The notes under the pieces: model-generated | Told to the model about the DNA's origin: nothing | Database searches by the model: none | Seen by the model: the letters and a program-made list of their open reading frames with translations, nothing else | Assembly: GCA_902489575.1 (NCBI GenBank) | Contig: CABUAQ010000095.1 | Location: 1 to 7,019 of the forward strand | Source of the DNA: an uncultured bacterium | GTDB taxonomy: Bacteria; Cyanobacteriota; Vampirovibrionia; Gastranaerophilales; Gastranaerophilaceae | Reading direction: 5' to 3' | Length of the DNA: 7,019 nucleotides | Shown: positions 1-6,702 of the stretch, piece after piece | Layout: each line of letters starts with the position of its first letter | How positions within the stretch are numbered: the first letter of the stretch is position 1 | Position numbers and translations under genes: made by a program

Positions 1-2813
1 GTAACGGCGGCAAAACCGGTGGAGCAACAGATGGCGGTAACGGCGGTAAAACCGGTGGAGTAACAGATGGTGGTAACGGCGGTAAAACCGGTGGAGTAAC
101 AGATGGTGGTAACGTATCTCAAAGTCAGAGATATAAGACAGGTATACCTGATAATCCGGAATTAAAAAGACTAACTAAAGGTTTGTACCTTTCCGGATCT
201 TATAAAACAAAATTGCTGGAATTTGATGAAATTCTAGAGTACGTTGAAGACCCTAAAATTAAAGAATATATAAATAATAGTTTAAAGCAGTTAGATTTTC
301 TTGATTATAAAAAGTTAGAAGAATTTCAATCGCTTGCCGATGCTGTAAATACTTATAACAATAAGTATTCAATATTTGCGGCCGATGACTATAAAGGAAG
401 ATCTGCTATTGACAGAATGGCTACTTATTCCAGACAAAGCGGGGTAGACTTGGGTGAATTTATGGATGGAAGAGGCAGCTCTACTCCATTTAGAGGACGT
501 TCTGCGGCAGATTTAAGGTCTGATCTTGCTGTTGAAAGTAAATTGTACGGTATGCGCCAGTATATGAAAAACTTTCCGAATTCTGACATGGCAAATTATT
601 TATATAACGATTATTACTTAAAGCATTTATCAGATATGAATGTTGATAGCCGTATTATCAATAGATGTAAATTATTTGATAAAAAATATGGTGTGAAGCT
701 GATGCTATCTTCAGATTATACTAATGCAGATAAAGTATTTGATTATATGGATAACGAGTTTGCGAAATGGAAAGTTGCAAGTGGCTCACAAGCAAAATAC
801 CCTCCTGTAATAGATTTTTCCAGTGCAAAATCTAATTGGTATGACACAACATCAGCATATGGGCAGAGTGCTTCGGCTGCATATTCCGAACCATCTTTCA
901 ATGGTTCTTTAGCATTTTCTGGTATGAGTTTATACTCTGTTAAATGGTCATTAAGACACGAGATGACTCATACTAATGATTTGGCGCGCGGTAATATCCC
1001 TGCTAAGTATAATCTGGATGAAATAATGCCTAAAAAGACAGAAGTTATAAATGGTAACCCGACTGAGGTCCCTGATTTTGAACACTGTAAATTCGTAGAT
1101 GAATTCAGACGTGCAGGTATTTCTGAAGGACATATACCATATGCTTATAATAATACTCAAGAATTTATCGCAGTTGCAGCTGAGGGTGATATGAGTAAAT
1201 ATTCGCCTGAATTCAAGCAGATGTTAGTAGATTTTGGTATGCCAAAATGGCAGCTGGATTTAGATAATGTTAATATTGCCGGTACGGTTTCACCTAAAGA
1301 AGGCGGATTTATTAATTTCGTTAAAAGAAACGTGGATGGACTTTTCTCTAATTCAACTGACGCACTGGCATCACCGTTAGCTGCGCAATCTGCCAATTCA
1401 ATATCATCAGCTGAAATTTCAGAAGCATTATCAAAAATAGATGAATATGCTAAGTATGGTTTTGACTATACAACACCGGTTTCTGAAATTACTGATTTAA
1501 ATAACAGTATAGGAAATTTATTAACCCTGGTTAAATCAGGTGAAGTTGCAGATGTTGAAACGGTATTGAATAGTATTGAAGCCCTGCACAGTAAGCTTGT
1601 ATTAAAAGGTCAGGAGTACCAATTAAAATCTGTTGATAAATATACTGTAAATACTTTAAGACAAGATTTAGGGCTAAATATCAACTGTCTTGATTCCCGT
1701 ATGAGCCAAAGTATAAATAGAATGGGGGATGATAGAGCAAGTGCTTTAACCGATATTTATAATACTATTGGTGCTCGTATTGCCGCCGGCGAAGTTCCGT
1801 CAAAAGAGTTGTTAAATGATGTTCTGACTAAACGTCTTAGTGGTACTAACCTTGATAAATCAGATATTGAACATCAATTCTTTTTGAAAATGAGAGACAG
1901 TTATACCTGGAATGCTATAGATTTCCGTAAATCTGTGTCTGATATTTATCCGGATCAAGCAACTGCCCTTGTGAAAAAATATACAGAAGGGTTCGGTTTA
2001 AAAGCTCCTGTTGTTCAAGCGTCTTCCAGAATGGGGTTAAACGGTACTGAAGGAACTTTCTTTACAAAAGCCGAACTTGATTTCATTAACGAAAACTTTG
2101 TTAACGTGTCGACTGATATGAAAACATCTATTTCAGAAGTTTTGGACGGAATTGGTAAAAAAATTCAGCAAGGTGAATCACCTTCATATGAATTATTAAG
2201 AGCAGCTGTATTAGAAACAGGTGCAAAAAATAAAGTAAATGTAAGACAGTTAGAAGATAATGTTTCTGATTGTATTAAACAATTTGATGAGTGGAAGCCT
2301 ATTGCTAAATATTTAGATACCCCAAAAAGAATTTTAGAGCGTAAAGACCCAACTAAAATATCGCTTGAAACAAAAGAATTTAGACAAACAAAAGGTATTT
2401 CGGGAGAATATAAACCTGAAGTAAAAACCGAGGCTCATGAATATAACGGCGTTACTGGTAAGAATCTGAGATCTTCAGAAATTCAACCTCTAACAAGAGT
2501 GATGAATCCACAAAGGGCTCAAACTGTAGTTAATATAATTGATAATATTGAATGGGAACTGAAACATGGTGCTATACCATCAAAACAAATGTTGCAAAAA
2601 GCAATAAAAGACGAATTATTCAAGCACCCAAATCCTGCAATTGACCCTGATAAGTTTCTTGTAGAAATCAGAGATTACCTAAAAGATGATGCAATTTTTC
2701 CGGACTGGGCAAGTATAACTACATTCTGGTATAAGAGTGAATCCGCTTCACAAAGTATTTTGGATAGTTATCCTGAATTTGTTACTGACTTTTTGAAAAA
2801 ACGTGCAGACTAA
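1..2813 (+). CDS. Large repeat-containing protein with HExxH metallopeptidase-like motif (5' end outside window)
   Basis: I do not recognise a named family. The reading frame is open from base 3, so the start lies upstream; the TTG at 183 lacks a proper ribosome site and falls inside the frame. Counting base 3 as residue 1, 936 residues are visible. Residues 1-36 are three Gly-rich 12-residue repeats. Around residues 250-420 lies a likely zinc-protease core: HEMTH at residues 319-323 (bases 957-971), followed by Asp326. Further on, EFIAVAAEGD (residues 387-396) supplies Glu387 or Glu394 as a possible third zinc ligand. This HExxH...E arrangement resembles gluzincin and anthrax-lethal-factor-like toxin peptidases, but the assignment is inference. 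From about residue 495 to the end the protein is built of diverged helical-looking modules. No membrane segment is visible; any signal peptide would be upstream. It could be a secreted effector or surface protein, or a degenerate non-catalytic relative. Confidence 0.85.
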   Translation, partial: NGGKTGGATDGGNGGKTGGVTDGGNGGKTGGVTDGGNVSQSQRYKTGIPDNPELKRLTKGLYLSGSYKTKLLEFDEILEYVEDPKIKEYINNSLKQLDFLDYKKLEEFQSLADAVNTYNNKYSIFAADDYKGRSAIDRMATYSRQSGVDLGEFMDGRGSSTPFRGRSAADLRSDLAVESKLYGMRQYMKNFPNSDMANYLYNDYYLKHLSDMNVDSRIINRCKLFDKKYGVKLMLSSDYTNADKVFDYMDNEFAKWKVASGSQAKYPPVIDFSSAKSNWYDTTSAYGQSASAAYSEPSFNGSLAFSGMSLYSVKWSLRHEMTHTNDLARGNIPAKYNLDEIMPKKTEVINGNPTEVPDFEHCKFVDEFRRAGISEGHIPYAYNNTQEFIAVAAEGDMSKYSPEFKQMLVDFGMPKWQLDLDNVNIAGTVSPKEGGFINFVKRNVDGLFSNSTDALASPLAAQSANSISSAEISEALSKIDEYAKYGFDYTTPVSEITDLNNSIGNLLTLVKSGEVADVETVLNSIEALHSKLVLKGQEYQLKSVDKYTVNTLRQDLGLNINCLDSRMSQSINRMGDDRASALTDIYNTIGARIAAGEVPSKELLNDVLTKRLSGTNLDKSDIEHQFFLKMRDSYTWNAIDFRKSVSDIYPDQATALVKKYTEGFGLKAPVVQASSRMGLNGTEGTFFTKAELDFINENFVNVSTDMKTSISEVLDGIGKKIQQGESPSYELLRAAVLETGAKNKVNVRQLEDNVSDCIKQFDEWKPIAKYLDTPKRILERKDPTKISLETKEFRQTKGISGEYKPEVKTEAHEYNGVTGKNLRSSEIQPLTRVMNPQRAQTVVNIIDNIEWELKHGAIPSKQMLQKAIKDELFKHPNPAIDPDKFLVEIRDYLKDDAIFPDWASITTFWYKSESASQSILDSYPEFVTDFLKKRAD
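3..110 (+). repeat. 36-bp in-frame tandem repeat, three visible copies (Gly-rich linker)
   Basis: Three contiguous 36-bp units (3-38, 39-74, 75-110) each encode NGGKTGG(A/V)TDGG. Units 2 and 3 are identical; unit 1 differs at three bases, one of which changes the protein (Ala for Val). A further Asn codon at 111-113 begins a fourth unit that then diverges. The array touches the left edge, so its full copy number is unknown. The encoded segment has Gly-Gly pairs spaced 3, 4 and 5 residues apart and is probably a flexible linker or stalk before the peptidase-like region. The block is visibly richer in G and C than the rest of the gene. Confidence 0.95.
1480..2813 (+). repeat. Diverged protein-level repeat modules in the C-terminal half of the large protein
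   Basis: A shared pattern, hydrophobic helix then G-E/A-x-P-S-x-x-L-L, recurs in the translation. It appears as GEVPSKELL (bases 1788-1814), GESPSYELL (2172-2198) and GAIPSKQML (2568-2594), with a weaker version GEVADVETVL at 1539-1568. The three good copies are spaced 128 and 132 residues apart. The first and last also share a second block, S-V/I-x-D-x-Y-P followed by KK (bases 1932-1979 and 2754-2801). This is seen only in the protein; the DNA copies have diverged, so the duplications are old. The function is unknown; a helical binding or spacer module is an inference. Confidence 0.6.
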
Positions 2814-2820
2814 GTTTTTT
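2796..2820. terminator. Possible weak bidirectional terminator at the convergent gene junction
   Basis: Six A and a C (2796-2802) pair perfectly with a G and six T (2814-2820), around an 11-base loop that contains the stop codon of the large gene. The element reads as an A/T stem with a T run in either direction, and it spans the only gap (5 bases) between the convergent genes. The stem has just one G-C pair, so termination strength is doubtful. Confidence 0.25.
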
Positions 2821-3673
2821 AGCCTTTCACAGCTCCTTCGTTTTCACCTGAGATAAAGTATTTTTGCATAGCCAGAAAAAATATAACAATCGGGATTGTG
2901 GAAATTATAGAACCTGCTGCAATAAATCTCCAGTTTGAAGAAAACATTCCTTGCAGATTGTTAACCCCGACAGGCAAAGTATACATTGCTTCTTTTGTTA
3001 AAACAATACTTGGCCACAAAAATTCACCCCAGGAACCGATGAAAGTAAATATGGCAAGAACTGCCAGTGACGGTTTTATCATAGGGAGTAAAACCTTCCA
3101 AAATACCTGAAATGCATTGCACCCGTCAACGATAGCAGCTTCTTCCATTTCTCTTGGTATAGAGAGAAATGCCTGACGCATAAGAAAAATTCCAAAAGCA
3201 CTAACTGCAAACGGCATTATCAATCCTATAAATCCCATTGTATCATTAACACTGTCTACAAGGTGTAGTTTTAATGTTATGAGGTACACAGGGAGCATAA
3301 TTGCCTGGAATGGAACCATAATTGTCGCCAGTATCGAGAAAAATACAATTTTTTTACCCTTAAATTCCATTCTTGCCAGCGGGTAGCCTGCCAGAGATGA
3401 TAGTATAAGGTTTAGTAATACAGTTCCGCCGGCGACAATCATACTGTTTATAAAGTAACGCATCAGGTCAACTTTCTGCCAGACTCCTGTGTAATTCGCA
3501 AATGTCAAATCTTTTGGCATAATTGTCGGCGGATATGCAAAAATGTTTTCAGCATTTCCTTTCAATGAGGTTGATAACAGCCATATAAAAGGGAAAATTG
3601 ACAATAACGATACAAAGATAAGTATAGCATGTATCCAAAGATTTTTTAGTTTTATATTGTAATTCCACCTCAT
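2819..3673 (-). CDS. Carbohydrate ABC transporter permease, MalG/UgpE-type inner subunit
   Basis: This 284-residue protein is one of two membrane subunits of a sugar (or glycerol-phosphate-like) ABC importer of the MalFG/UgpAE class. About six membrane segments are visible, near residues 12-33, 73-97, 108-133, 144-166, 202-224 and 249-270. The cytoplasmic EAA loop that docks on the ATPase is at residues 178-201: EEAAIVDGC followed by LPMIKPSL, with Cys where Ala is common. The C-terminus ends in GAVKG, a hallmark of the MalG-type partner. The start ATG overlaps the TGA stop of the upstream permease (ATGA, 3670-3673), which implies translational coupling; an AAAGGAA element lies 12 bases before it. 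The gene ends 5 bases from the stop of the convergent large gene. The substrate cannot be told from sequence. Confidence 0.93.
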   Translation of the reverse strand: MRWNYNIKLKNLWIHAILIFVSLLSIFPFIWLLSTSLKGNAENIFAYPPTIMPKDLTFANYTGVWQKVDLMRYFINSMIVAGGTVLLNLILSSLAGYPLARMEFKGKKIVFFSILATIMVPFQAIMLPVYLITLKLHLVDSVNDTMGFIGLIMPFAVSAFGIFLMRQAFLSIPREMEEAAIVDGCNAFQVFWKVLLPMIKPSLAVLAIFTFIGSWGEFLWPSIVLTKEAMYTLPVGVNNLQGMFSSNWRFIAAGSIISTIPIVIFFLAMQKYFISGENEGAVKG

Positions 3674-4542
3674 AATTGATATTTATTCCTTTCAAAGCAA
3701 AAAATATTTATTAAAGAAAAAATCATAACAATAATAAGCAGAATTACAGACATAGCTGATGCATAACCAAGATCAAGATTTTCGAAAGCTTTTTCATATA
3801 TATAGTAAACAATAGTTTTTGTAGAATTTAGCGGACCGCCTTTTGTCATTACATAGATTTCCGCAAAGATTTTCATGGCAGATATAGAGCTTATTGTTGT
3901 GACCAATGCTATTGTCGGCATAATATGCGGAACTGTTACTGTCAGATGTTTTCTTAAAAAACCGGCACCGTCAATATCACAGGCTTCATACAATTCTTTT
4001 GGTACGCTCATAAGTGCTGCAAGATAAATCATCATATAATAACCGATACCTTTCCATATAGTAACAATAATTACCGAGTAAATTGCATATTTTGGGTCTG
4101 TAAGCCAGCCTATCGAATTTATATGGAAAACATTGAGTATATAGTTAAGAATTCCTTGTTCTGCATAAAGCCATTTAAAAGCAATAGCTGCGACAACTAT
4201 TGAAACAATTACAGGCAGATAGATGAGTATTTTATAAACTGTAATTCCCCGGATTTTTTGGTTTATAAGGATTGCAAGAAAAAGAGGAATTATTGCAAGT
4301 ATTGGCACCGCTGCAACCAAATATATTATTGTATTTATCATCACTTTATAAAATATGGGGTTATGAAGTATATCAATATAATTTTGCAGTCCTGAAAAAC
4401 TTGCACTATATATACTGTTTGAATAATCTAAAAAACTTAGCCATATCGTTTGGAAAAACGGTATGAAAAAGAATATCAGCAAAATAATTCCTGCAGGCAA
4501 CAGAAATAAATAAGGTGCAGTTTTTCCGTAATACTTGAACAT
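3670..4542 (-). CDS. Carbohydrate ABC transporter permease, MalF/UgpA-type subunit
   Basis: This is a 290-residue membrane protein that pairs with the downstream MalG-type subunit to form the import channel. The N-terminus opens with the typical short basic stretch and the YLFLLPAG segment. Membrane helices are likely near residues 10-33, 67-93, 102-122, 151-177, 205-228 and 258-282. The EAA loop reads YEACDIDGAG (residues 185-194) followed by TVPHIMP, with EAC in place of EAA. The segment MTKGGPLNSTKT (232-243) followed by GYASAMS is characteristic of UgpA/MalF relatives. It is the first gene of the operon. No binding protein or ATPase gene accompanies it, so those parts must come from elsewhere. 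No Shine-Dalgarno site is visible before ATG 4542, and a promoter sits immediately upstream. Confidence 0.93.
   Translation of the reverse strand: MFKYYGKTAPYLFLLPAGIILLIFFFIPFFQTIWLSFLDYSNSIYSASFSGLQNYIDILHNPIFYKVMINTIIYLVAAVPILAIIPLFLAILINQKIRGITVYKILIYLPVIVSIVVAAIAFKWLYAEQGILNYILNVFHINSIGWLTDPKYAIYSVIIVTIWKGIGYYMMIYLAALMSVPKELYEACDIDGAGFLRKHLTVTVPHIMPTIALVTTISSISAMKIFAEIYVMTKGGPLNSTKTIVYYIYEKAFENLDLGYASAMSVILLIIVMIFSLINIFCFERNKYQL
3686..3692 (-). promoter_or_regulatory. Ribosome binding site for the MalG-type permease
   Basis: On the minus strand AAAGGAA lies inside the end of the upstream permease gene, 12 bases before the ATG at 3673. The spacing is a little long, and the ATGA stop/start overlap suggests coupled re-initiation contributes to translation. 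Confidence 0.45.
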
Positions 4543-4548
4543 AAATAA

Positions 4549-4577
4549 ATTATCTTATGTTTGATTAGTTCAGTCAA
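4549..4577 (-). promoter_or_regulatory. Sigma70-type promoter of the permease operon, predicted to give a leaderless transcript
   Basis: Read on the minus strand, a TTGACT box (4577-4572) and a GATAAT box (4554-4549) each match 5 of 6 consensus bases and are separated by exactly 17 bases. Counting the usual 7 positions from the end of the -10 box puts the first transcribed base at about 4542, which is the A of the permease ATG. There is no Shine-Dalgarno sequence before that ATG, consistent with a leaderless message. No clear repressor operator is visible around it. Confidence 0.6.
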
Positions 4578-4703
4578 GGGGTAAATGTATCAATTATATT
4601 ACCGGCAGAAATTATATAAATGGATTGTTTCTCCGGATAGATACCATCCTGGCAATGATAATAGTGTATTACCTGCAAAATGTTATTAAATTTTGTTCTT
4701 TTG

Positions 4704-4733
4704 TGCTACTATTATCTGGTAGAGTTGTATAAT
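4704..4733 (+). promoter_or_regulatory. Candidate lysS promoter -10 elements
   Basis: Two possible -10 boxes precede lysS. TGC-TACTAT at 4704-4712 has the extended TGn motif and would give a leader of about 35 bases. TATAAT at 4728-4733 is a perfect hexamer but would give a leader of only about 14 bases, just enough for the ribosome site. Neither has a convincing -35 box at 16-18 bases, so the choice is open. Confidence 0.35.
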
Positions 4734-4740
4734 TATATAT

Positions 4741-4746
4741 AAGGGA
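4741..4746 (+). promoter_or_regulatory. Ribosome binding site of lysS
   Basis: AAGGGA lies 7 bases before the ATG at 4754. This spacing supports that ATG over the in-frame Met four codons in. Confidence 0.7.
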
Positions 4747-4753
4747 TAAAAAT

Positions 4754-6259
4754 ATGGCTGAAATGAAAGAAAAAAATCAAGAATCAACATCTTCTCAAAG
4801 TCAAATTCGCCAGGTTCGTATTCAAAAAATGGAAAATTTGAGAGAAAGAGGACTTAATCCTTACCCATACGGATACGAAAAAGATATTATGGCTCAGGAT
4901 TTACAGGATAAGTATAAAGATCTTGCCGCTGGTGAAGAACTTGAAGATTGTTATCATGTCGCAGGTCGTGTTATGGCTAATAGAAATACCGGTATGTTTA
5001 TTGATTTAGTTGACGCATCCGGTAAAATTCAAATTTTTTCACACAAAGAAAATCTTTCAGACGAAGATTTAAAAACATTGAAAACGATTGATATAGGTGA
5101 TATTGTTGGTTTTTACGGTTCTATAAGAAGAACTCCGCGCGGGGAATTAACAATTAAGGCAATGTCATTGAAGATTTTATCAAAATCTTTATTGCCACTC
5201 CCTGAAAAATTCCATGGACTAACTGATGTGGAAACAAAATATCGTCAAAGATACGTTGATATGATTGTGAATGATGATGTTAAAAAAACTTTTCAAAAAA
5301 GAAGTTTAATCATTCAGAAAGTAAGAGAGTATTTAATCAATAAAGGTTTTATGGAAGTTGAAACACCAATGCTTCATCCACAGGCCGGCGGTGCTAATGC
5401 AAGACCTTTTATCACTCACCATAATACATTGGATATGGATATGTATTTGAGAATTGCACCTGAACTTTATTTAAAACGCTTGATGGTTGGCGGTGTGAGT
5501 GAAAAGATTTTTGAAATTAACAGAAGTTTCAGAAACGAAGGTATTGATACCCGTCACAATCCCGAATTTACTATGATGGAATTGTATCAGGCTTATGTTG
5601 ATTATAATGATATGATGGAATTAACTGAAAATCTTGTAGCTTACGTTGCTCAAGAAGTTTTGGGAACTACAAAAATCCAGTATGGTGAAAATGAAATTGA
5701 TTTAACTCCGCCTTGGGATAGAAAAACAATGCTGGGTGCAGTTGAAGAAGCTACAGGTATTGACTTTAATAAAATTGAAACAGTAGAGGAAGCTAAAGAA
5801 AAAGCTAAATCTGTAAATGTCAATGCAGATGATTGTGATAATTGGGGGCAGGTTGTAGAAAGAGTATTTGAAGAAAAAATTGAAGGTTCTTTAATTCAGC
5901 CTATTCATATTTACGATTATCCAAGAGATATCTCTCCACTGGCAAAAGTTCACAGAGCTAATCCTAGATTGACTGAACGTTTTGAAACACGTGTTAACGG
6001 ATGGGAAATTTCAAATGCGTTTTCAGAATTGACAGATCCGATTGATCAAAGAGCAAGGTTTGAAGCCCAAATGGAGGCCAAAGCTGCCGGAGATGACGAG
6101 GCTATGCCGATTGATGAGGATTATATTTGTGCATTAGAACATGGTGTACCTCCAATGGGGGGTCTTGGGGTAGGTATTGACAGATTGATTATGTTGTTGA
6201 CTAACTCTCCTTCAATCCGTGATGTTATTGCTTTTCCAACATTGAAGAAAAAAGACTAA
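4754..6259 (+). CDS. lysS: Lysine--tRNA ligase, class II (LysRS)
   Basis: This cytoplasmic enzyme charges tRNA-Lys with lysine using ATP. Its 501 residues match the usual bacterial length. An N-terminal extension and helix (residues 1-65) precede the OB-fold anticodon-binding domain (about 67-142). The class II catalytic core follows: motif 1 around KGFMEVETPMLHP (197-209), motif 2 FRNEGIDTRHNPEF (259-272) with Arg260 and Glu262, and motif 3 GLGVGIDRL (470-478) with Arg477. The stretch ALEHGVPPMGG (460-470), just before motif 3, is a normal variant of the family. All catalytic motifs are intact, so the gene should be functional. It is transcribed divergently from the permease operon and followed 80 bases later by a small exported-protein gene, with a weak stem-loop between. 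No T-box or other leader element is visible. Confidence 0.98.
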   Translation: MAEMKEKNQESTSSQSQIRQVRIQKMENLRERGLNPYPYGYEKDIMAQDLQDKYKDLAAGEELEDCYHVAGRVMANRNTGMFIDLVDASGKIQIFSHKENLSDEDLKTLKTIDIGDIVGFYGSIRRTPRGELTIKAMSLKILSKSLLPLPEKFHGLTDVETKYRQRYVDMIVNDDVKKTFQKRSLIIQKVREYLINKGFMEVETPMLHPQAGGANARPFITHHNTLDMDMYLRIAPELYLKRLMVGGVSEKIFEINRSFRNEGIDTRHNPEFTMMELYQAYVDYNDMMELTENLVAYVAQEVLGTTKIQYGENEIDLTPPWDRKTMLGAVEEATGIDFNKIETVEEAKEKAKSVNVNADDCDNWGQVVERVFEEKIEGSLIQPIHIYDYPRDISPLAKVHRANPRLTERFETRVNGWEISNAFSELTDPIDQRARFEAQMEAKAAGDDEAMPIDEDYICALEHGVPPMGGLGVGIDRLIMLLTNSPSIRDVIAFPTLKKKD

Positions 6260-6280
6260 TTAATTTATTATCAGTATATA

Positions 6281-6308
6281 ACGGTTGCGGATATTTCTCT
6301 GCAGCCGT
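6281..6308 (+). terminator. Stem-loop downstream of lysS, weak terminator or attenuator
   Basis: ACGGTTGC (6281-6288) pairs with GCAGCCGT (6301-6308) over 8 base pairs including one G-U, around a 12-base loop. The sequence after it, CTTATTAAAAATTTT, lacks a clean T run. It may therefore terminate only partly or act as an RNA-stabilising hairpin, leaving read-through into the next gene possible. Confidence 0.35.
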
Positions 6309-6325
6309 CTTATTAAAAATTTTGC

Positions 6326-6330
6326 GGGGT
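6326..6330 (+). promoter_or_regulatory. Weak ribosome binding site of the small exported-protein gene
   Basis: GGGGT lies 9 bases before the ATG at 6340. It is a weak match to a Shine-Dalgarno site, but correct spacing and the signal peptide that begins right at this ATG both favour this start. Confidence 0.4.
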
Positions 6331-6339
6331 ATTTGCTAA

Positions 6340-6702
6340 ATGGTTAGATTATTTATTACATTTTTATCTTTAATTATATTATGCGGCAGTGCTTATGCCG
6401 GATATTATGAAAATGATTATTATTGCGGAGTTATTTCATCAAAATTAAATCCTTGCTGTCAGGGGTATGGTGATTCCGAAAAATGTAAACAAAAACAGTA
6501 TAAAAAATGGAATAAACGTTGTAGAAAATATAATGGTAGAAATTGTTCGTATGATTTTTGGTATGGAAATCGTTCTTGGGATGATGATGCTTGGTATTCA
6601 TATTGGAATACTGATGTTTATAAAAATGCGCAAAAAGTTAATCGAAAAGTTAATTTATTCCGGAATGTAGTTAATTCAACAAAAGAGTTATTTACCTGGT
6701 AA
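6340..6702 (+). CDS. Small predicted exported protein, six mature cysteines, Tyr/Trp-rich, unknown function
   Basis: I do not recognise this 120-residue protein. Residues 1-20 form a classic Sec signal peptide: MVR, a hydrophobic core, then cleavage after AYA at residue 20. Cys15 in the core is preceded by Leu, not Gly/Ala/Ser, so it is not a lipobox. The mature chain of about 100 residues has six cysteines (29, 39, 40, 49, 61, 69), including a CC pair. All lie in its first half, an even number compatible with three disulfides. It carries 12 Tyr and 6 Trp and is clearly basic. The second half (about 71-95) is dominated by aromatic and acidic residues such as WDDDAWYSYW; the end is a Lys/Asn-rich helix-like tail. 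It may be expressed from lysS read-through or its own unseen promoter. Base composition matches its surroundings. The gene call rests mainly on the signal peptide. Confidence 0.75.
   Translation: MVRLFITFLSLIILCGSAYAGYYENDYYCGVISSKLNPCCQGYGDSEKCKQKQYKKWNKRCRKYNGRNCSYDFWYGNRSWDDDAWYSYWNTDVYKNAQKVNRKVNLFRNVVNSTKELFTW

Noticed and set aside
3..110. 36-bp repeats as a CRISPR array
   Set aside because: The units are contiguous with no spacers, keep the reading frame and encode a protein linker.
183..185. TTG as the start of the large gene
   Set aside because: The frame is open upstream to the window edge and encodes the Gly-rich repeats; AAAGG touches the TTG with no spacing, so this is not a credible initiation site.
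951..1396. Two minus-strand frames of 69 and 79 codons
   Set aside because: They lie wholly inside the large gene, have no recognisable protein features and share its codon shadow.
2898..3110. Plus-strand frame of 70 codons
   Set aside because: It is antisense to the MalG-type permease, which is a clear family member, and has no support of its own.
4272..4466. Plus-strand frame of 64 codons
   Set aside because: It is antisense to the MalF-type permease and shows no motif or ribosome site.
4625..4733. Short hydrophobic plus-strand frame (about 35 codons from TTG) between the divergent genes
   Set aside because: It has no ribosome site, overlaps the likely lysS promoter and is in AT-rich DNA where such frames arise by chance.
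6376..6390. Lipoprotein attachment site at Cys15 of the small exported protein
   Set aside because: The residue before the Cys is Leu, not Gly/Ala/Ser, and a good signal peptidase I site (AYA) follows at residue 20.
6467..6670. 67-codon plus-strand frame overlapping the exported-protein gene
   Set aside because: It is Met/Ile-rich shadow coding in another frame, while the overlapping frame has a signal peptide and paired cysteines.
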